Numbered from the stretch's first letter, positions 36,531 to 48,193 are shown. The stretch: 64,000 bases of DNA from Pseudomonas sp. 10S4 (GCF_034344865.1 NZ_CP133774.1:2480001-2544000); one strand, 5' to 3'. Numbers and translations are program-made. The notes: generated by a model from the letters alone, not told the origin.

Positions 36531-39500
36531 ATGGCTGATGCGCAAGAAGTTGAAGGGCGTGAAGAATCATCTGTCTCCGAAGTCAGTAAGCCAGGCATTC
36601 ATTCTGATCGGATCAAACAGGCGATCCTGAACGCGAAAGAAATGGGCCCAACGCCAGCATTGCTGGCCTTTCAAACCTTGGAGAGCCCCTTTCCGGACTG
36701 GTACCTGAACGCCCGAAAGATAGATCGCGATGAATTGAAAGATCTGTTCGGTCGGCGATGGTTGCTTCAAGGAAAACTCGACAAAGAATTAGATAAACTG
36801 CAGCAGGATATCCGGGACTTTGCCGAGCCACTGTTATTAAAGTCCTTGAACGATCATTTAAATGTTCAGTTGGATGTCCGGGCGGCGGAGCTGCGATTGT
36901 ATGTGCCCAATAAACTTATATTGGGCATCAACACGGGCGCTAATCATTTCAAACTACTGAGTCTGCTTGATGCGGCCCTGCATAACTTCGAGGCATCCGA
37001 GGCCGAGTCTGGCGCTTTCAGTGACGGTTCCGGCGTGTTTACCCAGGATGCCGAGGGCGCGCCCCTGCGCCATGCCATGACCGTCGAGCAATTTGTCACG
37101 TTGTGCCGCACGTTGGATATCGGGGCGCAGTATCAAACGCATCTCAAGGACATTCTGACCCCGCTTCAGGCCACGGCCCGGTTTGAGTTGCAAAAGCAGT
37201 CAGTAGCCAGCGACAAGGCCGCTTTCAAACTTGCGGCACTGGTGGCGCAACTAAAGGGCGATCTCACCTCCTACGGTTTCGGCCAAATGCTGCAGGTCCA
37301 CGACGGTGCGCCGAACCGGGAGTTGTACGGTGCGCCGATGCACTGTCATCGTTTATCGTTGATGGGGTTCAGGCTCACCGGGATCGTGCTGTTCAGCGCC
37401 GTGAGCGATCCGACGCTGCTCAAAAAGTCCTTCGACGAGCTGACAACTCCGCTGCTGAAATTCTGGCTCGACTGGTCGCACCGGGTGCCGTTTCTTCCTC
37501 ACCAGGGCTATGAACGGTTCAAATTGATCAAGGCGTTTTTGGCCAACGGTCCCAAAGGTTTGTCCGAGGAACTGCTGCGCAATGAAGACATTTATCAACA
37601 GAGCCACCTGACTGGAAAGCTGATCGCTTATGTCCCGGACGACCCCGAGCATCCTCTCAAGGAGTACGACTCTTTCATCGACTTTATGAAAACCCTGATC
37701 GGGCAGTTGCTCAGCCCCGATTATCAGCGGTTTTTCAGTCGGTTCGTCGCACAGAGCGACAAGGGTGTGTTTTTCAGTCGGCTCAACGAACGCCTCAATA
37801 CCTTCACCTGGAAACAGCGCGAACCCTTGGACATGGGGCCATGGTGGCGAGAAACAGCCGTCGAGAACCCGACCCCGGAACCGATCACCAACCTCATCGA
37901 CGGCAACCTGTGGAGTGCGGTTTTTACCGAACGACGGGATAAGGCGCTGGCCGACGCCCGCCGCATTGCCGTGCCCACCGGCGACGAGGACGCGCAAAGT
38001 CGCTGGAAGCGCCTGAGCAGCTACCTCGACATCGGCTGGAACGTCTTCAACTTCGCCGCGATGCTGGTGCCGGGATTAGGCGAAGCGATGCTCGGCATCA
38101 TGGTTGCGCAACTGCTCGAAGAGTTGGCCGAAGGCCTCGAAGACTGGAGCAAGGGTGACCGTGAAGAAGCGTCGGCGCATCTCACCTCGGTGCTGATCAA
38201 CGGTGCCCAACTGGCAATGATGGGCGCCGCGCACGTCTTGCCGTCGGGCATGCCCGCGCCGGTAAAAGCCTCGCCGTTTGTCGATAGCCTCAGGGCCGTT
38301 GAACTGCCCGATGGCAAGGCCAGCCTGTGGAAGCCCGATCTCTCGCCGTATGAGCGCAACCTGACATTGGCGCAGGCGTCGCGTCCAGACGAACTGGGAC
38401 TGCACCGACACGACGGTCAAACGGTGTTGCCGCTGGACAACAAATACTATGGATTGAAAGAGGACCCGAACACCGGTCGGCAGCGCATCGAACACCCGAC
38501 ACGCCCCAACGCCTACCAGCCAGAGCTGGCGCATAACGGCGCCGGCGCCTGGAGCACCGAGCTGGAAGATCCGACGCAATGGGACACCGCCCGAGTCTGG
38601 CAACGTCTTGGTCATTCGGTGGACGAGTTACCGGTGGCCACGCAGGCGCAGATCCGTACCGTCAGCGGGGTCGATGACAACGTGTTGCGCAGGCTGCATG
38701 TAGAACATGAACGCCTTCCCGCGCTGCTCGAGGATACGATCAAACGCTTCAAGACTTATGCCGAAGCCGAGGATATGAGTCGACAGATTCTGGATAACCG
38801 TGTCACCGAGGCGTTGGAAGGTTTTCTGCCAACCTTCGTCACTGAGTTGCAGGGATGGCCGCCCACCCGAGCGATGGCGCTGTTTGAAACGGAGTCGTTC
38901 GCCGGGCCGTCGATCAAGTACGGTAATGCAGAGGTTACGCCGGCGCAGACGATCAAGCTCAGCCGCGCCCGACTGCGCAAAGGCGAACTGGCTGAATGTG
39001 TGCTGGACGCCCTGCAGGAAAACGAGGTGCTCGACCTGCTGGGCAAACGAGTGTCCGCGGTTCGTTCCGAGCGTCTGGAAGCCTTGCGCGGTCGTCTGGC
39101 GATGCATGCCCGGCGCCAGATACGGCGGCTGTTCGACTCGCTGTCCAAAGCCGCCGACGTCTCCGACAATCCGCGACAGTTGCTGCTTCAGCGTGACTAT
39201 CCGCATTTGCCGGGGAACGTTGCCCGGGACCTGTTGAAGCAAGCCGACCCCGACGATCTGCGCTTCATCGACCAAAAAAGCCGTTTGCCGCTGCGTGTCG
39301 AGCAGCAGGCGCGAGACGCCATGACGCAACTGCGTGTGGCCCGAGCCTACGAAGGCCTGTATCTGGCAGAACTGGAAAGCATCGACACCGCACGCCTGGC
39401 ATTGCATAGCGCGGCCGCGTTGCCAGGCTGGTCGTCCACGGTGTGCATTGAAGTCCGTGAGCTGTCTTTCAGCGGGCCGTTGCGCGACCGCGTTGGCCCA

Positions 39501-41852
39501 ATGGATGCGCCAGACCGCAAGGTGTTGGTGGTCAATGAAGAGGGGCTGTACGAGGCCAGGGATGCACTCGATCAGCACCTGCATGGCGCTGACGATTTGT
39601 ACGGCGCGCTGCTGCACGCCTTGCCCGATACGGAACGCAGGGCGCTGGGATACGAGATCAACCAGGGAGCCCGGCTCAAAGCGACGGTCGTGCAAAAACC
39701 GCTGTCCCATGAGCAGCTGGAGCCGATCCTGGTACGTACTCCCGTTCGAAAGCCTGGCTACGATCCACGAACCATGCACCTGAAGGGCGGTATGCAGGGT
39801 TATCCACAACGTTTGCCGAGCAGCTATGCGCGTAATCGTCTCAAGTATCGTGTGCGCTGCCTCTATCCGACGCTGGTTAACTCCGGTGTTGAGGAGTTGC
39901 TCAATTCCTACGAGCTGACTGGCGGTTCGGCCGAAGCGGGTTTGCTCCAGCTTGAGTATGAGTTCAACACCTTCAACCACGATTTCCGTCGCTGGGTCGC
40001 GCTACCCACCGAGCATTGGCGGTTGTTACCGGAAGGCTCCCAGGAAATCCTTGAGCGCGAACGGATCTATCAGGCACTCAAGGAATGCTGGCAGCGAACG
40101 GGGCCCGCTCATTACGACGGTGCCAGTGAATATCTGGGGCAAACCCTGAGCCTCAGTGGCATTTCATTGCCGCGGCACCTGCGAAGCATGCCCCGTCTGA
40201 AGCTGAACTTCGATCACGTGACCGAACTGAATTTGCGCGACACCGGGCTGACCAACGACGAGGAGTCTTTCCTGAAGCCGTTCCGTCGGTTGCGCTTGTT
40301 GAATCTTGAAGAAAACCGCTTGACGCGTCTGCCCTCGAAAATCGGGAAATTGCGTCAATTGACTGAGCTTTCCGTTACGCGCAACCAGATTGTCTTGACC
40401 GCAGGCGACGTCGGCCAGCTCAAGCAACTGACCCGCCTGCGCACGTTGGGGATGGCCTCGAATCCGTTGGGGCGGTTGCCCGATATCAGCAGCATGCCCG
40501 AATTGCATACGCTGATTCTGGCCGACACGGGCGCCAAGACCTGGCCGCCGGGGCTGTTTGAACAGCGGCGTTTTCGGCATTTCTACCTGGAGATGCAACT
40601 GAACAAGTTGACCAGGATTCCCGTGGTCGCCCCCAGTTCCGCCAGCGCCGAGCTGTTGGCGCGTACGGTGATCAGCCGTGAGCCGCAATGGATCTCGGCG
40701 CAAAACCTGGAGATTCTCAAAGGCTACATTCGCTCCATGGGCATGGACCCTGATCGGCCGTTTCCGCCACGGGGCGTACGCGACAGTCTCGACTGGGAGC
40801 AAGGCATGACCCGCCGGCAATGGACCAGAAAGCAAGACACCTGGAACGCGGTGGAAGATGAGTTTCACTCGCTGCAGTTTTTCGAGGAATTGAAGAAGCT
40901 GACCGGCTCGGCGGACTACACCACCAACCTGGAATACCGCGCCAACCTGACCAGCAAGGTCTGGCGAATGCTTGACGCCATGGCCGAGAACTCGGCACTG
41001 CGCGAGCGGTTGTTTGCAATGGCCACCTTACCGACCGCCTGTGTGGATGGGGGGACGGCATTGTTCAACTCGATGGGTGTCGAGGTGTTGATTCATGAAG
41101 CTTATGCACTGGGTAATGACGGTTTGATCGAAGCTGAGTTGGTGAGCCTGGCCCGCGGCAAATCGCGTCTGGATGAGTTACGCGCCATTGCCAGTCATTC
41201 GATTGATGAACGCTTGCTGGCGGGCGAAACGTTCAGGCGGGTGGGGGCGGACGGCAATGTCACTGGCACGATTGATGAAGTCGAGGTACATCTGGCGTTC
41301 ATGACCGACCTGGCCGAGCGTCTGGAACTGCCTTGGCAGGCCCGCGGCATGCAGTTTCGACGGATCGCCGGGGTAAGCCGCGGGATGATCGACGATGCTT
41401 TTCAGCGTATCGAGGTACTGGAAACGGGCGAACTGCTGGCTGACTGGATTCTTCAGCAAAACATGTGGAAAACCTGGCTCGAACACGCGAACGCCGATGT
41501 CTTCAAGGTGCTCAAACGCAAGGTCGAAGCCATCACCGAGTACTGGACGGTCCTCGATGAGCGGGTGCAGCTTCAGGATCTGACCAGTCCGGAGGCCGTC
41601 AGCCTGGAACAGCAAATCAAGGTCCTCGCCACAGAGCTGGGCAAACCCGCTGAAGACATCGCCCCCGGTCGTGTCATGAGCGAGGGTGAATACACGGCGG
41701 AACTGGCCAACATCGACAGCGAACACCAAGCGCTGTTCAAGCGCCTGACCCAACAGGCGATTGACCGGGCCAAGCTGCAACGGGTCGAGATACCGTTTAC
41801 GGTTGAGCCAATTCCGGTTCCAGATGAACCGGACATCAATACCCATCTGTAA
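36531..41852 (+). CDS. giant LRR protein with C-terminal NEL-type E3 ubiquitin ligase domain
   Basis: A 1,773-residue effector-like protein. The ATG at 36531 is preferred to 36516 because GGAAGA lies 8 bp upstream. Order: helical N-terminal half resembling the DUF6543/dermonecrotic-toxin region; hydrophobic helices at about 503-530 (FAAMLVPGLGEAMLGIMVAQ) and 553-571; long helical middle; five or six leucine-rich repeats at about 1220-1365 (LRLLNLEENRLTRLPSKIGK); NEL domain with the candidate catalytic cysteine near residue 1504 in TACVDGG, matching the C-x-D active site of IpaH/SspH ligases. No signal peptide. NEL ligases ubiquitinate host proteins after type III delivery; no secretion genes lie here. 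Its start region is AT-rich and it sits against the urease genes, suggesting acquisition. Alternative: an intra-Pseudomonas toxin with non-host targets. Confidence 0.85.
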   Translation: MADAQEVEGREESSVSEVSKPGIHSDRIKQAILNAKEMGPTPALLAFQTLESPFPDWYLNARKIDRDELKDLFGRRWLLQGKLDKELDKLQQDIRDFAEPLLLKSLNDHLNVQLDVRAAELRLYVPNKLILGINTGANHFKLLSLLDAALHNFEASEAESGAFSDGSGVFTQDAEGAPLRHAMTVEQFVTLCRTLDIGAQYQTHLKDILTPLQATARFELQKQSVASDKAAFKLAALVAQLKGDLTSYGFGQMLQVHDGAPNRELYGAPMHCHRLSLMGFRLTGIVLFSAVSDPTLLKKSFDELTTPLLKFWLDWSHRVPFLPHQGYERFKLIKAFLANGPKGLSEELLRNEDIYQQSHLTGKLIAYVPDDPEHPLKEYDSFIDFMKTLIGQLLSPDYQRFFSRFVAQSDKGVFFSRLNERLNTFTWKQREPLDMGPWWRETAVENPTPEPITNLIDGNLWSAVFTERRDKALADARRIAVPTGDEDAQSRWKRLSSYLDIGWNVFNFAAMLVPGLGEAMLGIMVAQLLEELAEGLEDWSKGDREEASAHLTSVLINGAQLAMMGAAHVLPSGMPAPVKASPFVDSLRAVELPDGKASLWKPDLSPYERNLTLAQASRPDELGLHRHDGQTVLPLDNKYYGLKEDPNTGRQRIEHPTRPNAYQPELAHNGAGAWSTELEDPTQWDTARVWQRLGHSVDELPVATQAQIRTVSGVDDNVLRRLHVEHERLPALLEDTIKRFKTYAEAEDMSRQILDNRVTEALEGFLPTFVTELQGWPPTRAMALFETESFAGPSIKYGNAEVTPAQTIKLSRARLRKGELAECVLDALQENEVLDLLGKRVSAVRSERLEALRGRLAMHARRQIRRLFDSLSKAADVSDNPRQLLLQRDYPHLPGNVARDLLKQADPDDLRFIDQKSRLPLRVEQQARDAMTQLRVARAYEGLYLAELESIDTARLALHSAAALPGWSSTVCIEVRELSFSGPLRDRVGPMDAPDRKVLVVNEEGLYEARDALDQHLHGADDLYGALLHALPDTERRALGYEINQGARLKATVVQKPLSHEQLEPILVRTPVRKPGYDPRTMHLKGGMQGYPQRLPSSYARNRLKYRVRCLYPTLVNSGVEELLNSYELTGGSAEAGLLQLEYEFNTFNHDFRRWVALPTEHWRLLPEGSQEILERERIYQALKECWQRTGPAHYDGASEYLGQTLSLSGISLPRHLRSMPRLKLNFDHVTELNLRDTGLTNDEESFLKPFRRLRLLNLEENRLTRLPSKIGKLRQLTELSVTRNQIVLTAGDVGQLKQLTRLRTLGMASNPLGRLPDISSMPELHTLILADTGAKTWPPGLFEQRRFRHFYLEMQLNKLTRIPVVAPSSASAELLARTVISREPQWISAQNLEILKGYIRSMGMDPDRPFPPRGVRDSLDWEQGMTRRQWTRKQDTWNAVEDEFHSLQFFEELKKLTGSADYTTNLEYRANLTSKVWRMLDAMAENSALRERLFAMATLPTACVDGGTALFNSMGVEVLIHEAYALGNDGLIEAELVSLARGKSRLDELRAIASHSIDERLLAGETFRRVGADGNVTGTIDEVEVHLAFMTDLAERLELPWQARGMQFRRIAGVSRGMIDDAFQRIEVLETGELLADWILQQNMWKTWLEHANADVFKVLKRKVEAITEYWTVLDERVQLQDLTSPEAVSLEQQIKVLATELGKPAEDIAPGRVMSEGEYTAELANIDSEHQALFKRLTQQAIDRAKLQRVEIPFTVEPIPVPDEPDINTHL

Positions 41853-41864
41853 CCCGTTCGCCCG

Positions 41865-41897
41865 CGGCAAGGCACTGCGCCTTGCCGTGGATTTTTT
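41865..41897 (+). terminator. rho-independent terminator of the NEL gene
   Basis: CGGCAAGGC-ACTGC-GCCTTGCCG perfect 9-bp stem followed by TGGATTTTTT, 13 bp after the stop, between convergent NEL and ureC genes. Confidence 0.85.
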
Positions 41898-41904
41898 CAG
41901 TGCC

Positions 41905-43605
41905 TCAGAACAGGAAATAGCGCTGGGCCATCGGCAGGGTTTCGGCTGGCTCACACCACAGCAACACGCCATCGGCCTTGACCTGGTAGGTCTGCGGGTC
42001 AACGTCGATGTTCGGCAGGTAGTCGTTGTGGATCAGGTCGGTTTTCTGCACCTCGCGGCAACCTTTGACCACAGCGATTTTCTTCTTCAAACCCAACGCC
42101 TCGGGAAGACCGGCGTCCTGCGCGGCCTGGCTGATAAAGGTCAGGCTGGTGGCGTGCAGCGAGCCACCGTAGCTGGCAAACATCGGCCGGTAGTGCACCG
42201 GTTGTGGCGTTGGGATCGAGGCATTGGCGTCCCCCATCAGGCTCGCCGCAATGGCGCCGCCCTTGAGGATCAACGTCGGTTTGACCCCGAAGAATGCCGG
42301 GCGCCAGAGCACCAGATCGGCCCATTTACCCACTTCGATCGAGCCCACTTCATGGCTGATGCCGTGGGTGATCGCCGGGTTGATGGTGTACTTGGCGATG
42401 TAGCGTTTGGCCCGGAAGTTGTCGTTGCCTTCACCGTCCTGAGGCAGCGGGCCGCGCTGCTTTTTCATCTTGTCGGCGGTCTGCCAGGTGCGGGTGATCA
42501 CTTCGCCGACCCGGCCCATGGCCTGGCTGTCGGAGCTGATCATCGAGAACGCGCCGAGGTCGTGGAGGATGTCTTCGGCAGCAATCGTCTCGCGGCGAAT
42601 GCGGCTTTCGGCGAACGCCACGTCTTCGGCAATGCTCGGGTCCAGGTGATGGCAGACCATCAGCATGTCGAGGTGTTCGTCGATGGTGTTGCGGGTGAAC
42701 GGCCGCGTCGGGTTGGTCGAACTCGGCAACACGTTGGCAAACCCGCAGGCCTTGATGATGTCCGGGGCGTGACCGCCGCCCGCGCCTTCGGTGTGGTAGG
42801 TGTGGATGGTGCGGCCCTTGAACGCGGCGAGGGTGGTTTCGACGAAGCCGGATTCGTTGAGGGTGTCGGTGTGGATCGCCACCTGCACATCGTACTGGTC
42901 GGCCACGCTCAGGCAGTTGTCGATGCTGGCGGGCGTGGTGCCCCAGTCTTCGTGCAACTTGAGGCCAATGGCGCCGGCCTTGACCTGCTCGATCAACGGC
43001 TCCGGCAGGCTGGCGTTGCCCTTGCCGGTGAGGCCGATGTTCATCGGGAACGCATCCGCCGCTTGAAGCATCCGCGCCAGGTGCCAGGGCCCGGAGGTGC
43101 AGGTTGTCGCGTTGGTGCCGGTGGCCGGGCCGGTGCCGCCGCCGATCATGGTGGTGACGCCGCTCATCAGCGCCTCTTCGATCTGCTGCGGGCAGATGAA
43201 GTGAATGTGGGTGTCGATGCCGCCGGCGGTGAGGATCATGCCTTCACCGGCGATGACTTCGGTGCTGGCGCCGATGGCCATGGTGACGTTCGGCTGCACG
43301 TCCGGGTTGCCGGCCTTGCCGATGCCGGCGACGCGCCCGTCCTTGAGGCCGACATCGGCTTTGACGATGCCCCAGTGGTCGACGATCAAGGCGTTGGTGA
43401 TGACAGTGTCGACCACTTCAGCGGCGAGCAATTGGCTCTGGCCCTGGCCGTCGCGGATGACTTTGCCGCCGCCGAATTTCACTTCTTCGCCGTAGGTGGT
43501 GAAGTCTTTTTCCACTTCGATCCACAGCTCGGTGTCGGCCAGGCGGACCTTGTCACCGACGGTGGGGCCGAACATGTCGGCGTAGGCTTGACGGGAAATC
43601 TTCAT
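41905..43605 (-). CDS. ureC: urease alpha subunit UreC
   Basis: The catalytic subunit, 566 residues from the ATG at 43603-43605 behind AAGGA. Nickel ligands and catalytic residues are all present: [15 protein letters not shown] (His-x-His), the lysine carbamylated in [12 protein letters not shown] (about residue 216), [26 protein letters not shown], the flap [20 protein letters not shown] and the aspartate in SSDSQAMGR. UreC with UreA and UreB hydrolyses urea to ammonia and carbamate. Last gene of the minus-strand urt-ure block, separated from ureB by a REPIN. Confidence 0.97.
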   Translation of the reverse strand: MKISRQAYADMFGPTVGDKVRLADTELWIEVEKDFTTYGEEVKFGGGKVIRDGQGQSQLLAAEVVDTVITNALIVDHWGIVKADVGLKDGRVAGIGKAGNPDVQPNVTMAIGASTEVIAGEGMILTAGGIDTHIHFICPQQIEEALMSGVTTMIGGGTGPATGTNATTCTSGPWHLARMLQAADAFPMNIGLTGKGNASLPEPLIEQVKAGAIGLKLHEDWGTTPASIDNCLSVADQYDVQVAIHTDTLNESGFVETTLAAFKGRTIHTYHTEGAGGGHAPDIIKACGFANVLPSSTNPTRPFTRNTIDEHLDMLMVCHHLDPSIAEDVAFAESRIRRETIAAEDILHDLGAFSMISSDSQAMGRVGEVITRTWQTADKMKKQRGPLPQDGEGNDNFRAKRYIAKYTINPAITHGISHEVGSIEVGKWADLVLWRPAFFGVKPTLILKGGAIAASLMGDANASIPTPQPVHYRPMFASYGGSLHATSLTFISQAAQDAGLPEALGLKKKIAVVKGCREVQKTDLIHNDYLPNIDVDPQTYQVKADGVLLWCEPAETLPMAQRYFLF

Positions 43606-43628
43606 CGGAATTCCTTGCACAAATTTAT

Positions 43629-43759
43629 TGTGGCGAGGGGGCTTGCCCCCGTTCGGGTGCGAAGCGCCCGCAATTTGGTTGATGAGGTTTATCTGATGAA
43701 CCGAGGTGGCAGGTTTTACGACCGCTGCGCGGCCGAACGGGGGCAAGCCCCTCGCCACA
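43629..43759. repeat. REPIN, family B, between ureB and ureC
   Basis: TGTGGCGAGGGGGCTTGCCC and inverse GGGGCAAGCCCCTCGCCACA; lies inside the operon. Confidence 0.88.
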
Positions 43760-43769
43760 AGGACCGGCG

Positions 43770-44617
<848 letters not shown>

Positions 44618-45151
44618 TCACTCCTTGTTGGCGATTGGCGGCTCCGCGCCTGGGTTGAGGGTCAGTTGCATGAAGGTCAGGTCCAGCCAGCGCCCGAACT
44701 TGGTGCCCACCTGGGGCATCTGCCCGGTGATCGCAAAACCGGCGCGCTCATGCAGACGAATAGAAGCGGCGTTACCGCTTTCGATGGCGGCGACCATGAT
44801 GTGTTTGTCGCAGCCTTTGGCGCGCTCGATCAACACGCTCATCAGTTGTGGGCCGAGGCCGTTGCCGCGCTGGTCGCTGCGCACATACACCGAGTGCTCG
44901 ACGGTGTGGCGAAACCCGTCGAACGGCCGCCAGTCCCCGAATGAAGCGTAGCCCAGCACTGCGTTGTCGCCGTCGACGATCACCAGAATCGGATAACCCT
45001 GGGACTGCCTGGCGCTAAACCACGCCTGGCGATTGCCCAGATCCACGGCTTGTTCATTCCAGATCGCCGTGGTGTTGAGCACCGCATCGTTGTAGATGTC
45101 ACGGATCGCGGGCAGGTCGGCGTGCAGCGCATCGCGAATGAGATAAGTCAT
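44618..45151 (-). CDS. methionine sulfoximine / phosphinothricin-type N-acetyltransferase
   Basis: A 177-residue GNAT of the PAT group: MTYLIRDALHADLPAIRDIYN, IWNEQAVDLGNRQAWFSAR and FRHTVEHSVYVRSDQRGNGL (acetyl-CoA site) are characteristic. Relatives acetylate L-methionine sulfoximine and related glutamine-synthetase inhibitors. The position between ureA and ureB matches what I recall for P. aeruginosa, where the studied enzyme (MddA/Pita type) is encoded there. Start behind GAGGC, 9 bp after ureA. Confidence 0.85.
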   Translation of the reverse strand: MTYLIRDALHADLPAIRDIYNDAVLNTTAIWNEQAVDLGNRQAWFSARQSQGYPILVIVDGDNAVLGYASFGDWRPFDGFRHTVEHSVYVRSDQRGNGLGPQLMSVLIERAKGCDKHIMVAAIESGNAASIRLHERAGFAITGQMPQVGTKFGRWLDLTFMQLTLNPGAEPPIANKE

Positions 45152-45160
45152 GACGCGGCC

Positions 45161-45463
45161 TCAGACGATGGGTTGGTGAACGGTGACCAGTTTGGTGCCG
45201 TCGGGAAACGTCGCTTCAACCTGGATCTCCGGGATCATTTCCGGGATGCCTTCCATCACTTGTTCGCGGCTGAGCAGGGTGGTGCCGAAATGCATCAACT
45301 CGGCCACGGTGCGACCGTCACGGGCGCCTTCAAGCAGCGCCGCGGAGATGTAGGCCATGGCTTCCGGGTAATTGAGTTTCACGCCGCGAGCCAAACGCCG
45401 CTCGGCAACTAGGCCGGCGGTGAAGATCAACAGCTTGTCTTTTTCGCGTGGGGTCAGGTCCAT
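45161..45463 (-). CDS. ureA: urease gamma subunit UreA
   Basis: A 100-residue gamma subunit, [20 protein letters not shown] at the N terminus, then [20 protein letters not shown] and [20 protein letters not shown], all invariant UreA regions. The start is at 45461-45463. Part of the minus-strand urease operon after ureD and a REPIN. Confidence 0.97.
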   Translation of the reverse strand: MDLTPREKDKLLIFTAGLVAERRLARGVKLNYPEAMAYISAALLEGARDGRTVAELMHFGTTLLSREQVMEGIPEMIPEIQVEATFPDGTKLVTVHQPIV

Positions 45464-45521
45464 CGTTGGAATCCATATCGGCAGATAAAAAAGGTATTCG
45501 GATCTGTGAATACATAACCCC

Positions 45522-45611
45522 TGTGGGAGCGGGCTTGCTCGCGAAGGCGGACTTACATTCAACATTTGCGTTGTCTGATACACCGCTTTCGCGAGCAAGC
45601 CCGCTCCCACA
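45522..45611. repeat. REPIN, family A, between ureD and ureA
   Basis: GTGGGAGCGGGCTTGCTCGC and inverse copy inside the operon. Confidence 0.9.
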
Positions 45612-45623
45612 TTGGATCGTGTT

Positions 45624-46462
45624 TCAGGTGCTCCATATTCTTGGGGGCACGGCTTCTCGGCCGAGCAACGCCGGCCTGAGCAGTCGCCACAAATCGATTA
45701 GCCAACCCCGTGCCAACAACGCCTCACTGGCCAGGCATCGTGCGACTAAAAGTCCCGGCAACTGAGTCAAATCCCCGCGCACGTCATTGGGCAGCGCGCG
45801 ACAGGTTTCCAGCAGTGCGCTGTCGATTTCCCCGGTCACCAACAACGTCGCAAACACCGGTTGCCCATCCAGCCCGATCGGCGAGTCGAGCAATCCATCA
45901 GCGCCGACAATGCGCTGGCGTTCGTGCCAGAGCAACTGGCCGTCGCGACGGATATCCAGCCGTGCCTGGAAATGCCCAAGGTCAAAACGTTCGCCACTGG
46001 CCGGGCGACCCAACGCCACCACGTCCCAGTAGAACAACCGGGCGTCGCCTTCAAGGTCGATCGAGGTGCTGAGTTCAGCCTGGGCCGCGCTGAAAATGAT
46101 CGTCTCCTGGGGCAGCCATTCCAGTGTCGCACCGGTCGCCACTTTCAATTCCAGCTGCTGATAAGCGGGGCCGGCGGCGCGATACCACTTGGCGGCACCG
46201 GGGCTGGTGATTTGCGCCCAGGCATTGCTGCCGACACTGGCCGAAATGTCCAGCCGATCCCCCCGGCAATCCCGCCCGGCGGGTGAACGATGATGTGCTG
46301 GCACACCTCGGGCCCTTCGGCGTACAGGTGCTTTTGCACCCGCAGCGGGCCTTTGTGTCGGCGCTGGACTGGGCGCGTGCTGTCGCCAAAACGGGCGTAG
46401 CCCAGCTCCAGTTCGGCGTGCCAACTTGGGGTGAACAGCGTGATAGGGGCAGGTGAATTCAT
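45624..46462 (-). pseudogene. ureD: urease accessory protein UreD, one frameshift
   Basis: The first frame from the ATG at 46460-46462 reads [20 protein letters not shown] ... [13 protein letters not shown], normal UreD start. At the six-base C run 46259-46264 the frame is lost; adding one base continues as [20 protein letters not shown], the conserved UreD core, to the natural end. The combined product would be about 280 residues, full length. UreD scaffolds UreF and UreG on apo-urease and is essential for activation, so a true lesion would abolish urease. A homopolymer miscall is the simpler explanation. Confidence 0.88.
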
Positions 46463-46492
46463 AAGTTCTAATTATCGTTAGGACGCTACAGA

Positions 46493-47191
46493 CTAGATCG
46501 TAACCAGCCCGCGCACACCCTCGGCTTCCATATTTTCTCCGCGACCCTGTTGCACGATCTCGCCCCGGGACATCACCAGGTACTGATCGGCCAGTTCGGC
46601 GGCGAAATCGTAGAACTGCTCTACCAGCAAAATCGCCATGTCGCCCCGAGCCGCGAGCTTCTTGATCACCGCGCCGATCTCTTTGATCACCGAGGGTTGG
46701 ATGCCTTCGGTGGGTTCGTCGAGGATCAGCAGGCGCGGACGGCTGGCCAAGGCGCGACCGATTGCCAATTGCTGCTGTTGACCACCGGACAAGTCACCGC
46801 CGCGTCGTTGCTTCATTTGCAGTAACACCGGGAACAACTCGTAGATGAACGCCGGGACTTCCTTGGCTTCGGAGCCGGGGAATCGCGACAGGCCCATCAG
46901 CAGGTTTTCCTCCACGGTGAGGCGGCCGAAAATCTCCCGGCCCTGGGGCACATAGGCGATCCCGGCGTGCACCCGTTGGTGCGGCTTGAACGTGGTGATC
47001 GGTTTGCCTTCCCAATTCACCGCGCCTTCCTTGGACGGCAGCAAACCCATCAGGCATTTGAGCAGCGTGGTCTTGCCCACGCCGTTGCGCCCGAGCAGGC
47101 AAGTGACTTCGCCGACCTTCACCTCAAACGAGAGACCGCGCAGGATGTGGCTACCGCCGTAATACTGGTGCAGCTTGTCGACTTGCAGCAT
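46493..47191 (-). CDS. urtE: urea ABC transporter ATPase UrtE
   Basis: A 232-residue ATPase starting [20 protein letters not shown]. Walker A is GRNGVGKTT, signature [15 protein letters not shown] and Walker [35 protein letters not shown] is typical of the UrtE/LivF group. Energises urea uptake with UrtD. It is the last urt gene and precedes ureD by 30 bp. Confidence 0.95.
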   Translation of the reverse strand: MLQVDKLHQYYGGSHILRGLSFEVKVGEVTCLLGRNGVGKTTLLKCLMGLLPSKEGAVNWEGKPITTFKPHQRVHAGIAYVPQGREIFGRLTVEENLLMGLSRFPGSEAKEVPAFIYELFPVLLQMKQRRGGDLSGGQQQQLAIGRALASRPRLLILDEPTEGIQPSVIKEIGAVIKKLAARGDMAILLVEQFYDFAAELADQYLVMSRGEIVQQGRGENMEAEGVRGLVTI

Positions 47192-47214
47192 TTCCAGAAT
47201 CTCCTCAAATCCCT

Positions 47215-47304
47215 TGTGGGAGCGGGCTTGCTCGCGAATGCGGTGTGTCATTCCGCATTGATGCTGGCTGATCCACCGCTTTCGCGAGCAAGCCCGCTCC
47301 CACA
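47215..47304. repeat. REPIN, family A, between urtD and urtE
   Basis: GTGGGAGCGGGCTTGCTCGC and inverse copy inside the operon. Confidence 0.9.
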
Positions 47305-47324
47305 TTGGATAGGTATTTTCAGGC

Positions 47325-48193
47325 CTAGCGACCGAGGTAAACCTCGATCACCCGCTCGTTTTCCTGCACCTGTTCCAGCGACCCTTCCGCCAGCACGCTG
47401 CCCTGGTGCAACACGGTGACGTGGTCGGCGATGGAGCCGACGAAGCCCATGTCGTGCTCCACCACCATCAGCGAATGCTTGCCGGCCAGGCTCTTGAACA
47501 GCTCAGCGGTGAATTCGGTTTCGGCGTCGGTCATGCCGGCGACTGGTTCGTCGAGCAACAGCAATTGCGGGTCCTGCATCAGCAACATGCCGATTTCCAG
47601 GAACTGCTTCTGCCCGTGGGACAACAGGCCTGCCGGGCGATTGACCGAGGCGCTCAGGCGTATGGTTTCCAGCACTTCGCTGATGCGATCTCTTTGTTCG
47701 CCGCTCAGTCGCGCCCGCAAACTTGCCCAAACCGACTTGTCGGTTTTCTGCGCCAGTTCCAGGTTTTCGAACACGCTCAGCGCTTCAAACACGGTCGGTT
47801 TCTGAAACTTGCGCCCGATGCCGGCCTGGGCGATCTGCACTTCGCTCATCAGCGTCAAATCCATGGTTTCACCGAACCAGGCCTTGCCGTGACTCGGGCG
47901 AGTCTTGCCGGTGATCACGTCCATCAGTGTGGTCTTGCCCGCGCCGTTGGGGCCAATGATGCAGCGCAGTTCGCCGACGCCGATGTACAGGTTCAGATTG
48001 TTCAGCGCCTTGAAGCCATCGAAGCTGACGCTGATGTCTTCCAGGGTCAGGATCGTGCCGTGGCGAGTGTCCAGGCCGGGGCCGGCACTTTGGCCGAGGC
48101 CGATGCTGTCGCGGCTGGTGCCAGCGTCCTTGTTCGGTTCTGGCGGAAAAAGACCGGTTCGAGCATGAATTCCGCCGTCGCAGTGACTCTCAT
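47325..48193 (-). CDS. urtD: urea ABC transporter ATPase UrtD (frameshifted 5' end)
   Basis: The body is a full LivG/UrtD ATPase: Walker A GPNGAGKTT, LSHGQKQFLEIGMLL, Walker B LLLLDEPVAGMTDAE. Its natural start appears to be the ATG at 48191-48193 (MRVTATAEFMLEPVFF) behind AGAGGTG, but that frame is lost near 48145-48151 (missing base in the C/T-rich CTTTTTCC, minus strand). Because urtC also lost a base, the two genes now read as one continuous frame. Expected length about 289 residues. Coordinates are for the restored gene. Confidence 0.85.

Noticed and set aside
37353..39980. Long minus-strand frames opposite the NEL gene
   Set aside because: Antisense shadows; the plus strand encodes one uninterrupted 1,773-residue protein with LRR and NEL motifs.
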